Shown here: positions 57,176 through 64,000 of the stretch, piece after piece
Position numbering within the stretch: position 1 is the first letter of the stretch
How the letters are laid out: the number at the start of each line of letters is the position of its first letter
From: CAZDYP01 sp964509505
Lineage (GTDB): Bacteria > Chloroflexota > Anaerolineae > JACRMK01
Reading direction: 5' to 3'
DNA length: 64,000 nucleotides
Assembly (NCBI GenBank): GCA_964509505.1
Contig: CAZDYP010000002.1
Span: 1 to 64,000 of the forward strand
The notes under the pieces: generated by a model
Told to the model about the DNA's origin: nothing
Database searches by the model: none
The model's input: the letters and a program-made list of their open reading frames with translations, nothing else
Made by a program: the position numbers and the translations under genes

Positions 57176-57211
57176 TCGCCGTGATACTATGTGTCGTGAA
57201 GGGAGGCGTTT

Positions 57212-57466
57212 ATGAGTCGTATAGATGCTGCGTTTGAAAAAAAGTTGCAAAGCAACCCATCCGCCAACGTGCGCGTGATTGTGCGGACAGCGCAAGCGCC
57301 CGCGCAATGCGTGTCCGCGCTCGAAGCGCAAGGCTTCAAGGTCATCCGCGTCTCGTCGCTCATCAATGCGGTAACCGTCGAGGGCAAAGCGCAAATGGCG
57401 CTGAGGCTAGACCAAGAGGATTGGGTAGTGCGGATCGAGGAAGACAAGCTCGTTCACACCATGTAA
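57212..57466 (+). CDS. Stand-alone inhibitor I9 (subtilase propeptide-like) protein
   Basis: This 84-residue protein is a small alpha/beta domain, ANVRVIVRTAQAPAQCVSAL, then GFKVIRVSSLINAVTVEGK and LDQEDWVVRIEEDKLVH, matching the I9 propeptide fold that normally precedes S8 proteases. GAAGGGAGG lies upstream of the ATG. The S8 protease gene follows after 102 bp. It could act in trans as chaperone or inhibitor of that enzyme; there is no signal peptide. Confidence 0.8.
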   Translation: MSRIDAAFEKKLQSNPSANVRVIVRTAQAPAQCVSALEAQGFKVIRVSSLINAVTVEGKAQMALRLDQEDWVVRIEEDKLVHTM

Positions 57467-57560
57467 ATTGGATATTGGATATTGGATTTCGGCTCTTTGG
57501 TCTCACTGTCCCCTATCCAATATCTAATATCCAATTTCTAACCTCCAATATCCAAAATCG
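57467..57560. repeat. Short tandem/inverted repeat block
   Basis: GGATATTGGATATTGGATTT on the left and TATCCAATATCTAATATCC on the right flank a short non-repeat core. It separates the I9 gene from the subtilase gene. Confidence 0.8.
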
Positions 57561-57568
57561 GAGAGACC

Positions 57569-58867
57569 ATGATTCAAGACAAGCTCGGTAGTGAAATCGC
57601 CACGCGCATGCAGGCGCTGCCCGACGAGGCGCATCCGGTCATCGTGAAATACAAAACACTGCCGCCGACCATTGCGACCATCTCTGCATTGCGTATCGCG
57701 GATGACCTGACGTTTGGCATTGAGCATCAATACACGATCTTACCTGCGGTGGCAGGCAAAGCAACTCAAGCTCAAATCAGCGCGCTGACCGATGATCCCA
57801 ACGTCGAAGCCGTGTGGTTCGATAGTCCCGTTCACGTCATGCTCGATGTGTCGGCGCCGCTCATTGGCGCGCCGAAGTTGTGGTCGAATGGCTTCGCGGG
57901 CAAGGGCGTCACGATTTGCATTGTAGATACGGGCATTGATCCCGACCATCCCGACTTCGAGGGTCGCATCGCCAAGACCCAAGATTTCACGGGCGAAGGT
58001 GTGAAAGATGGGAATGGGCACGGCACGCATTGCGCGAGCATCGCCGCTGGCACAGGCAAAGCGTCGAATGGCAAATATCGCGGCGTTGCGCCCGAGGCAA
58101 CCATCATGGCCGCGAAGGTGTTGGGTAACAATGGCTCTGGCTCAACAAGCGATGTGATGGCAGGCGTCGAATGGGCAGTGCAGAACGGCGCGCAAATCAT
58201 CAGCTTATCATTGGGTTCGGATGGCTCGTGCGACGGCACCGATGCGTTGTCGCAGACGTGCGATGCAGCGATGCAAGCAGGGCGCGTCGTCTGTGTCGCC
58301 GCGGGCAACGCGGGACCGGGCGCAAGCACGGTTGGCTCGCCGGGCTGCGCGAAAATCGCCATCACGATTGGCGCGACAGATGACGATGATGCGATTGCGT
58401 CGTTCTCGTCGCGGGGTCCGACAGCCGATGGGCGCGTGAAGCCCGATGTGTGTTTTCCCGGTGTGCGTATCGTCGCGGCGCGCGCGAAAGGCACGAGCAT
58501 GGGGCGCGTCGTGGATGATTTTTACACAACCGCGTCAGGCACCAGCATGGCGACGCCCCACGCCAGCGGCGCGTGCGCGTTGTTGTTGCAAGCGCATCCG
58601 CAAGCGACGCCCTCACAAATTAAAGACGCGCTGCTGAAAACGGCGAAGAACATTAACTTGGATAAGAACACGATGGGTGCGGGCCGCGCGCAGTTGCCCG
58701 AAGCGAATCAAGCATTGGGTGTAACTCCGCCACCGCCGCCGCCGCCACCGCCTCCGCCGCCTCCGCCACCGCCACCGCCACCGCCGCCACAGAAAGGCTG
58801 CTTGCCGTTGTTGCTGACAATTGGCGCGTTGTTGATCAGTGCGTTCCTGATGATTCGGAAAAAATAA
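57569..58867 (+). CDS. Subtilisin-like protease without signal peptide, with polyproline stalk and tail anchor
   Basis: This 432-residue S8 protease has an N-terminal propeptide-like part (about 20-90; HPVIVKYKTLPP, AVAGKATQAQISALTDD). The catalytic triad is in ICIVDTGIDPDHPD (Asp), GNGHGTHCASIAAGTGK (His) and ASGTSMATPHASGA (Ser), and AAGNAGPGAS holds the oxyanion Asn. About 21 consecutive Pro (DNA 58727-58789) lead to a single C-terminal helix (LPLLLTIGALLISAFLMI) and IRKK. With no signal peptide, the protein may be tail-anchored with the protease in the cytoplasm, or exported in an unusual way. Confidence 0.87.
   Translation: MIQDKLGSEIATRMQALPDEAHPVIVKYKTLPPTIATISALRIADDLTFGIEHQYTILPAVAGKATQAQISALTDDPNVEAVWFDSPVHVMLDVSAPLIGAPKLWSNGFAGKGVTICIVDTGIDPDHPDFEGRIAKTQDFTGEGVKDGNGHGTHCASIAAGTGKASNGKYRGVAPEATIMAAKVLGNNGSGSTSDVMAGVEWAVQNGAQIISLSLGSDGSCDGTDALSQTCDAAMQAGRVVCVAAGNAGPGASTVGSPGCAKIAITIGATDDDDAIASFSSRGPTADGRVKPDVCFPGVRIVAARAKGTSMGRVVDDFYTTASGTSMATPHASGACALLLQAHPQATPSQIKDALLKTAKNINLDKNTMGAGRAQLPEANQALGVTPPPPPPPPPPPPPPPPPPPPPQKGCLPLLLTIGALLISAFLMIRKK
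58727..58789 (+). repeat. CCN triplet repeat coding for polyproline
   Basis: Twenty-one Pro codons in a row (CCG, CCA, CCT mixed) form the stalk of the tail-anchored subtilase. It should demand EF-P during translation. Confidence 0.9.
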
Positions 58868-58907
58868 AACTGATAAGCGTTACGCAGTTGAACTAAGAGG
58901 CTGTGTT

Positions 58908-59066
58908 GCCAAAATAGTAACCCCGCTTCAGTTTGCAGCGGGGTGTTGTTTGGTTTATCCCTTTGACTTCGGCGAGGGCTTCATCCACTTGGAGATTAAG
59001 CGTCTGATAAAACCAATTTAGCAGGGTTGAGTTGATGCCTCCTAGAAAGTAGAGCCTGAAACCAAA
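58908..59066 (-). pseudogene. Remnant of a type II restriction-modification enzyme C-terminus
   Basis: A minus-strand frame without start reads FRLYFLGGINSTLLNWFYQ then TLNLQVDEALAEVKGINQTT. This matches the TaqI-like C-terminal specificity domain of Eco57I-type restriction-methyltransferases, where the usual pattern is YLLGILNSxLxNFYYQxLxPExGEALAEVKxVN. The rest of the gene is absent. It sits between two subtilase genes. I matched it from memory of the family. Confidence 0.5.
58920..58950 (+). terminator. Terminator of tail-anchored subtilase gene
   Basis: ACCCCGCT (58920-58927) pairs with AGCGGGGT (58937-58944), followed by GTTGTTTGG. It overlaps the restriction-enzyme remnant. Confidence 0.65.
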
Positions 59067-59102
59067 AGCCCTCGCGGGTTTTATCCACCCGCGAGGGCTT
59101 TT
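59064..59102. terminator. Strong bidirectional terminator
   Basis: AAAAGCCCTCGCGGG (59064-59078) and CCCGCGAGGGCTTTT (59088-59102) form a perfect 15-bp stem directly after the stop of the large secreted subtilase. Confidence 0.9.
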
Positions 59103-59104
59103 GT

Positions 59105-62100
59105 TTATCTGACGATGAACGGCAGATACACTGGCTTGGGTATCGCCATGATCGTCCGCGCGCGTTGTCTGAACACGAAGCCATGGTCGCTAACGAGCGT
59201 CATAGCGGCGGCGAGCGTTTGTCCCCACGCATTCGGGTCGTTGCCTTGCACCGTCCATTGCAACGTGATGGGGTTGGTCAGCGCTCCACTCCATGTGAGC
59301 GTGCGCGTCGCCGCGTTGTAATTCAACCCAACGCCATTGAGTGAAATCATCGTAATGCTGGTTGGCAACGTGACCGTGACGCGCGCGCTATTGGCGAAGG
59401 CGAGATTGGCGCTGTTCAAGCTCAACGTATAAGTGAAGGTAGAAGTGGGTGGGGTGAAGACAGGCGCGACGAGCGTGGCGTCGCCGATGGGGCTGAGCCA
59501 GCCGATGATTTGTTGCATCACGGTGATTTGGTGTGTCGTACTGATGGCTTCAAAGGGGAAGGCGAAGAACACCGTCTTGAAGCGTGTGATGAGACTGCCA
59601 GCGCCAATCGTATTGAGCGCGGAGGCTTGTTTATAGTTACCCATAAAAGCGGATTGCGCGAGACCATTGGGCGCGAGGTAGTCGGCAAAATTTCGATATG
59701 GATACGTCAGCGTGTAAGGTCCAAGGCCGTCGCCAATGACGTTGCCTGTAACACCGTTGACAACCGTTACAGTTACATCGTTGGTGAACGACAGCACACC
59801 CAAATAGTCGAATGGAAAAGTGGATGATGCGCCACGCACGTAGAGGTAATCTTGCGCCGAGTAAAACAGACGCCCTCCGCCGTCGAGATAACGAGCGAGG
59901 TTGTCCTCGTCGCTTGCGTTCAACGGGTCGAACCAATCGTAGCCGCTCGTCCACACGACGATGGGATACATCTGCAAATAGGCGAGTGAGGGACCGCCAT
60001 AACCGTGTGTATCAAATGTGTCGAACGGAATGTGGTTGGCGGCTAAGGCGTTTTGATAGGCTGATTCGATGTTGTACCAACGGTCATCGTCCACCATCAA
60101 CACCGTCGCAGGCGTCTTACTCACGAGCGTGCGTGTTTGCGCGAGCGTCGGCTCTGAGAGCGGTTGAATGACGAGTGACAATGAGTTTGAAATGTTGCGT
60201 GTGACGTTTGAGGGAATGTCAGTGCGGATGCCGATGGTTTGACTGGCGCAGGGCCCAAGTGGCAGCGTGCTGGCTTGCGTTTGGGTGAAGGTCGCATTCC
60301 ACAGCGAGAAGGGCCACGCCCCCCCCGCTGAAGTGATGGTATATGTTTCGGTGAATTGCCCGATGTTCTGCAAACTTAAGGTATGCGTCACAGATTGCCC
60401 CGCAAGTCCAACGGCGATGTGGTCATCTGTGCTGACGGTTAAGCCACGCGGCAGCGGCGGCGCCATCAACCAATCAATCAGTTGTTGCATGGCTTGTTGC
60501 CGCGCGCTAGCAGACCCAACGCCTTCAAATCCAAAACCCGTATAAGCTGCGCGATATTGTTGACACGTGGACACGCTCAGTCCCGCGAACTCGCCGTTTT
60601 GATAGGTGAGCAATGGCTGGGCGTTTTCGTTGAGCAACGTAATCGCATCGAGCGTGAGTTGATTACGCGCGCTGTCGGTGTGGTTGACGGTGAAGGTGAT
60701 GCCTATTAGCGCAGTACCGGTGAGTCCTGTCGCACTAGGCGACGCCACCGCGTCTTGCGCGAACCGTCCATAGAGTCTTAGTGGAAAATAGAGGCTGCCG
60801 AAGGTGAACGGCGAGCCGCCGTCCCAAAAAGCCACATCTTGGCCGCTGAGAAACAAGCGCCCCCCTCTATCGAGATACTGGATCAGTGTGTAGTCTGCGC
60901 CGACGTAGCCCGGCGAATCGAGCGGCGACGACCAAAACGTGATGCTATATGGCAAGAGCGTCGTGAGGTTAGGCACAGAAGCGATGGAAAGAGTAATGGA
61001 ATGAACGTGATAAGTGTAACCAAGCGCGTCGAGCGCGTCACGATAATACTTGGCTTGGCTTTGGTTGTACCATACGCCGCTATCCACCAACAAGATACTC
61101 GGCGCGGTAGTTAGCGCAAAATTCTGTGTGATGACATAGCCTGTCGTGATAGTGACCGCTGCGGTAACGAGGCGGTGTTGCCAGCTCGTCGCACGCAAGG
61201 TGTATGCGCCGATAGGCAAAGGCAAGGTATAAAAACCGTTGGCGTCGGTATTGACGCTTGCAGGTGTGTTTTGTGCGCTCACCGTCGCACTCAAGGGCAC
61301 GTCGCTGCGCATCTCGGTCACGCGCCCGCGCACGGTGCCAGTCGGCGTCGTCGTCAAATCAAAATTCAAAACGGTGGTAACGTGCGAGCTGATCGTCGCG
61401 GGTATATTGAGCATGGCGTTGTAGCCAAACGCAAACACACTCACCGAGTAAACGCCTTGATCGAGGTGCAGACGATAAGTTCCATTGCTGTTGCTGGTCA
61501 CTTGAACAGTTTGCGAAAAACGGTCGGCGGCGATGACTTGCGCGCCCGCCAGCGGCGCGCCGCTCGACGTAATGACGCCGCTCAATATGCCGCCCGTCGA
61601 AACTTGCAACACTGCCGCATACGCATTCACACGCCCCCATCCTGTGTAGTTGTTGGGCAACGTCGTCGTCAATGGCACAGCCGTTGAAGTGATCGCATAC
61701 AGCGTATCGGTGAGGGTGAGGCTTGAGTTCGCTTGTTTGATGAGCGCGGCGACGCCTGCGATATGTGGCGTTGCCATCGAAGTTCCGTTCAAGAGCGCGT
61801 AAGCGCCGCCGGGCATCGTGGACGAAACGGCGACGCCCGGCGCCACGATGTCGGGTTTAATGTGATCGGTGAGCGGTGAGGGACCGCGCGAGGAAAAATA
61901 AGCCAGCGCGTCGTTTTTATCCGTCGCGCCCACCGTAAACGATTCATCGAAACTACCGGGCGAACCCACACTGCCCATGCCCGCAGCGCCGTTGTTGCCC
62001 GCGGCAAACACAGGCAAAATGCCCGCAGCGCGTACCGCCTGCACATCCGCTAAAAATGTGGTGTCGTAGCCGTTGTTGTCGCCCCACGAATTGGAGATGA

Positions 62101-63142
62101 TGTCGGGCGCGAGTGCGGGGTCGCCATTCGGCGCGATGACCCACTGGAAAGCCGCGTGAATCCACGAGTCTTGCGCCACGCCTGCGTTGGTGAAAATTTT
62201 GACGGCGATCCATTGCGCGCCGGGCGCAACCCCAACCACACGACCAACATCGCTGCCGACGATGGTGCCCATCGTGTGTGTGCCGTGCCCATGTCCATCG
62301 CCCGGATATAGGTAGCCTTGCGATGTTGCATCGAACCAGTTGCCCTCATGTACAGGCGGCAAGTTGCCTCGATAGCCGCGATATTTTGTTTGAAGCGCGG
62401 GGTGTAGCCAATCTACTCCAGTATCCAGATTCGCCACGACGATGCCTGTGCCATCAATGCCCAAGGCGTTCCAAACTTGGTCGGCTTGGATGAGGGTGAT
62501 GTTCCAGTTTGGTGTAGGAGATTGGAGATTGGAGGTTGGAGATTGGAGGTTGGAGGTTGGAAGTTGGAAGTTGGAGATTGGAAGTTGGCGGGTGGGGATT
62601 AGAGGTCGAGCATCGGACGTTGAATCGTGAACGCTGAACTCTGAACCTTGAACCTTGGAAGTTGGTGTGGCGTCAATCAGTGTGCGGATGTGGTCGGCTT
62701 TGATGATGGCGATTTCAGGACGCGCGGCGAGGTCAAGGATGGTGTTGGCGTCGGCTGTAGCGGCGACGGCGTTGACGATCCAAAAAGCGCGAATGGAATT
62801 GACGCGCCCTGCTAGTTGACGAGAGGTGAGGAACGCCAGCGCGCCGCGTTGGGTGCGCGTGGCTGTGTCTTGCAGTGTGTTGACGACGGTCGCGCGACGG
62901 GCTAACGCTGTGGCTTGACGCGCAGCCAGCTGCAAATCGGCTTGCTCCACAAAATGCGCGATGAACGGCGTGAGCGTATCAGGTTGTTGTATGAGCTGTT
63001 TCAAAAGCGTCGGCTCGAATTTATGTCTGAGCTCAGGCGGCACATCGAAAGGCGGTGGCGGCGCAGCGTGAGTTGTATAGTATTGTGAGAGAATGAGGAA
63101 TAAGGTGATGGCGATAAAGCAGACGCGGCAAATATTTTTCAT
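59105..63142 (-). CDS. Large secreted subtilisin-like protease
   Basis: This 1345-residue secreted protein has a signal peptide (1-26), a helical prodomain (to about 160), a linker of about 50 residues coded by short tandem repeats, and an S8 catalytic domain (about 210-515) with IVVANLDTGVDWLHP (Asp), DGHGHGTHTMGTIVG (His) and LNGTSMATPHIAG (Ser). Then follow two carboxypeptidase-regulatory-like domains (GILSGVITSSGAPLAGAQVI; TGTVRGRVTEMRSDVPLSAT) and two copies of a flavodoxin-like module (SILLVDSGVWYNQSQAKYYR, GRLFLSGQDVAFW; VLMVDDDRWYNIESAY, GRLFYSAQDYLYV). It ends PVYLPFIVR. It resembles bacillopeptidase F-type enzymes. A terminator follows. Confidence 0.88.
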   Translation of the reverse strand: MKNICRVCFIAITLFLILSQYYTTHAAPPPPFDVPPELRHKFEPTLLKQLIQQPDTLTPFIAHFVEQADLQLAARQATALARRATVVNTLQDTATRTQRGALAFLTSRQLAGRVNSIRAFWIVNAVAATADANTILDLAARPEIAIIKADHIRTLIDATPTSKVQGSEFSVHDSTSDARPLIPTRQLPISNFQLPTSNLQSPTSNLQSPTPNWNITLIQADQVWNALGIDGTGIVVANLDTGVDWLHPALQTKYRGYRGNLPPVHEGNWFDATSQGYLYPGDGHGHGTHTMGTIVGSDVGRVVGVAPGAQWIAVKIFTNAGVAQDSWIHAAFQWVIAPNGDPALAPDIISNSWGDNNGYDTTFLADVQAVRAAGILPVFAAGNNGAAGMGSVGSPGSFDESFTVGATDKNDALAYFSSRGPSPLTDHIKPDIVAPGVAVSSTMPGGAYALLNGTSMATPHIAGVAALIKQANSSLTLTDTLYAITSTAVPLTTTLPNNYTGWGRVNAYAAVLQVSTGGILSGVITSSGAPLAGAQVIAADRFSQTVQVTSNSNGTYRLHLDQGVYSVSVFAFGYNAMLNIPATISSHVTTVLNFDLTTTPTGTVRGRVTEMRSDVPLSATVSAQNTPASVNTDANGFYTLPLPIGAYTLRATSWQHRLVTAAVTITTGYVITQNFALTTAPSILLVDSGVWYNQSQAKYYRDALDALGYTYHVHSITLSIASVPNLTTLLPYSITFWSSPLDSPGYVGADYTLIQYLDRGGRLFLSGQDVAFWDGGSPFTFGSLYFPLRLYGRFAQDAVASPSATGLTGTALIGITFTVNHTDSARNQLTLDAITLLNENAQPLLTYQNGEFAGLSVSTCQQYRAAYTGFGFEGVGSASARQQAMQQLIDWLMAPPLPRGLTVSTDDHIAVGLAGQSVTHTLSLQNIGQFTETYTITSAGGAWPFSLWNATFTQTQASTLPLGPCASQTIGIRTDIPSNVTRNISNSLSLVIQPLSEPTLAQTRTLVSKTPATVLMVDDDRWYNIESAYQNALAANHIPFDTFDTHGYGGPSLAYLQMYPIVVWTSGYDWFDPLNASDEDNLARYLDGGGRLFYSAQDYLYVRGASSTFPFDYLGVLSFTNDVTVTVVNGVTGNVIGDGLGPYTLTYPYRNFADYLAPNGLAQSAFMGNYKQASALNTIGAGSLITRFKTVFFAFPFEAISTTHQITVMQQIIGWLSPIGDATLVAPVFTPPTSTFTYTLSLNSANLAFANSARVTVTLPTSITMISLNGVGLNYNAATRTLTWSGALTNPITLQWTVQGNDPNAWGQTLAAAMTLVSDHGFVFRQRARTIMAIPKPVYLPFIVR
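62515..62660 (-). repeat. Short tandem repeats inside the large subtilase gene
   Basis: About 15 units of the type TGGAGATTGGAGGTTGGAGA, plus TGAACCTTGAACCTTGG, are translated (for example FQLPTSNLQSPTSNLQSP) exactly between prodomain and catalytic domain. Confidence 0.8.
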
Positions 63143-63329
63143 AGGGGTATCTTAGCTCAAAAGGAATGGGCAACGAAACACCGGGATTTATGCAAGACCC
63201 AATTTTTGCCGCGAATTGACGCGAAGCTGCACGAATCGCAAGCGTTCAACCGACCTATTCCAATGGGTTTCCCCCAGCGACGACACATAACGTCCAGAGA
63301 TTCAGTAGATCCGCATTGGGCGACTTAAA

Positions 63330-63395
63330 AGACCTGTCAGGTTTCGCCGCCCCGCGCCTTCACAATCGCTAGCGATAGCGAACCCTGACAGGTCT
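63330..63395. repeat. AGACCTGTCAGG palindrome
   Basis: Eighteen-bp arms at 63330-63347 and 63378-63395 are inverted copies with one mismatch; an inner GCTAGCGATAGC extends the structure. This is the longest member of the AGACCTG family here. Confidence 0.75.
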
Positions 63396-63412
63396 CTCGA
63401 AGTTGGCTCTAC

Positions 63413-63482
63413 TGAGACGGTGAGCTCATGCGCTAATTCGAGTATCGTCGTCTTGCCGATTTGACGCGGCGCGTCAATTCTG
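63413..63482 (-). pseudogene. Possible AAA ATPase remnant
   Basis: A minus-strand stretch encodes RIDAPRQIGKTTILELAHEL, which fits the Walker A region of small AAA_14/DUF4143-type ATPases (RQxGKTTLL). It has no start and ends in the AGACCTG palindrome. The spacer 63143-63412 otherwise shows no gene. Confidence 0.4.
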
Positions 63483-64000
63483 CAACGTCCCCAAATACAA
63501 CTTGTTCCCATTCACGAAATAAAACCGCTTGCTCGCCTCGTCCACCGCAAGCCCACGCAGGTCGCTCATCACAGTGGGGTCGTCGGGTTTGAGTTGACGT
63601 TGGAACTCGCCTTGCTTGTTGAACTGCACGATACGCTTATTGCCTGCGTCGGCGACGTAAATAGACTGTGAGTTGACGGGCGCGACGATGGTAACGGGTT
63701 TGCGGAGCGGCATGTCCAGCCCTTTCAGTTCAAAGGGCACCAAATGACCTCCCTCGAATTTGAGCAGCGTTCCATCCGCAAGCAAGACGTAAATCGCACC
63801 ATCAATCGCCATGTCGGTTGCGCCCGCAAAATCTACTTGCTCACCCGGCGTAACGTAATCGGTTGGCGCGTTTTTGTAATCGTCACCCGTCGGCGCGTAC
63901 TTCACGATGCGATTGGACTTCGCGTCCAACACATAGACGTTGCCGTTGAAGCTATCGGCGAGCGTCGCTTCTTGCCAGCCGGTCGTCGCGCCGAGCGTCA
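63474..64000 (-). CDS. Beta-propeller (NHL-like) protein, 5' end outside window
   Basis: The frame is open to the right edge (upstream of the TTG at 63932 it continues as LGATTGWQEATLADSFNGNV), so the gene starts beyond 64000. The visible 175 residues form propeller-like strands: VYVLDAKSNRIVKYAPTGDD, AIYVLLADGTLLKFEGGHLV, SIYVADAGNKRIVQFNKQGE, RFYFVNGNKLYLG. The role is unknown; the family includes sensors and surface proteins. Confidence 0.65.
   Translation of the reverse strand, partial: TLGATTGWQEATLADSFNGNVYVLDAKSNRIVKYAPTGDDYKNAPTDYVTPGEQVDFAGATDMAIDGAIYVLLADGTLLKFEGGHLVPFELKGLDMPLRKPVTIVAPVNSQSIYVADAGNKRIVQFNKQGEFQRQLKPDDPTVMSDLRGLAVDEASKRFYFVNGNKLYLGTLQN

Noticed and set aside
58890..58912. 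Possible insertion-sequence end (GAGGCTGTGTTGCCAAAA)
   Set aside because: No matching inverted end, target duplication or transposase frame was found nearby.

Overview
The window looks like a draft-scaffold piece of a Chloroflexota chromosome, plausibly Anaerolineae-like; this is inferred from content, because no rRNA or other phylogenetic marker is present. Supporting signs are secreted proteins with Thr/Pro-rich linkers, large extracellular proteases ending in a short Tyr-Leu-Pro motif plus Arg, cyclase/ATPase/TPR giant regulators, an F420-type luciferase-like oxidoreductase, isopentenyl phosphate kinase beside a mevalonate decarboxylase homologue, and many short tandem-repeat spacers of 7-11 bp units. 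Two runs of N (15081-15180 and 40948-40957) are assembly gaps. I found no tRNA, rRNA, CRISPR array or intact insertion sequence.

Layout. 1-7.2 kb: TPR membrane protein (cut by the left edge), metallo-beta-lactamase-fold hydrolase, two membrane-anchored Thr/Pro-rich proteins, a PpiC-type foldase lipoprotein and a PLP aminotransferase. 7.2-10.1 kb: small membrane protein, decayed MFS transporter, CoA-transferase and crotonase. 10.3-18.4 kb: a cyclase-AAA-TPR regulator and a 1528-residue secreted C25-type peptidase. 18.6-20.5 kb: two divergent copies of a two-gene small-protein/HNH-nuclease module. 20.5-24.2 kb: lipoprotein, peptidase C26 and a response regulator with a degenerate cyclase domain. 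24.2-28.8 kb: mevalonate kinase, an NB-ARC-like ATPase, a (phospho)mevalonate decarboxylase and isopentenyl phosphate kinase, which fits the alternative mevalonate route. 28.9-32.5 kb: CNNM/CorC-type membrane protein, MFS transporter and gamma-carbonic anhydrase.

32.5-36.1 kb is an accessory island of stacked toxin-antitoxin-like units: MazF with a partner, MntA/HepT, and a Phd-like antitoxin overlapping a Schlafen/AlbA_2-HATPase protein with a C-terminal RNA-recognition motif. That last fusion, which carries a one-base frameshift in a poly-C run, is the strongest candidate here for an undescribed system. 36.1-39.9 kb: aconitase followed by an AbrB-like gene and two damaged genes (retropepsin-like and Uma2-like). 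39.9-47.8 kb: flavin reductase, LLM oxidoreductase, fused nucleotidyltransferase-HEPN protein, membrane/DUF2071 fusion, D-aminoacyl-tRNA deacylase, lipoprotein and MetRS. 48-57.1 kb: cell-surface glycan genes (two GT2 enzymes, RfbD, a membrane phosphodiesterase-like protein, two GT-C-like membrane proteins). 57.2-63.1 kb: a stand-alone I9 propeptide, a tail-anchored subtilase, a restriction-enzyme remnant and a large secreted subtilase. The right edge cuts a beta-propeller protein.

A theme across the window is that short tandem repeats and small palindromes fill most spacers and in several places enter reading frames in phase, giving low-complexity linkers in membrane glycosyltransferases and a protease.
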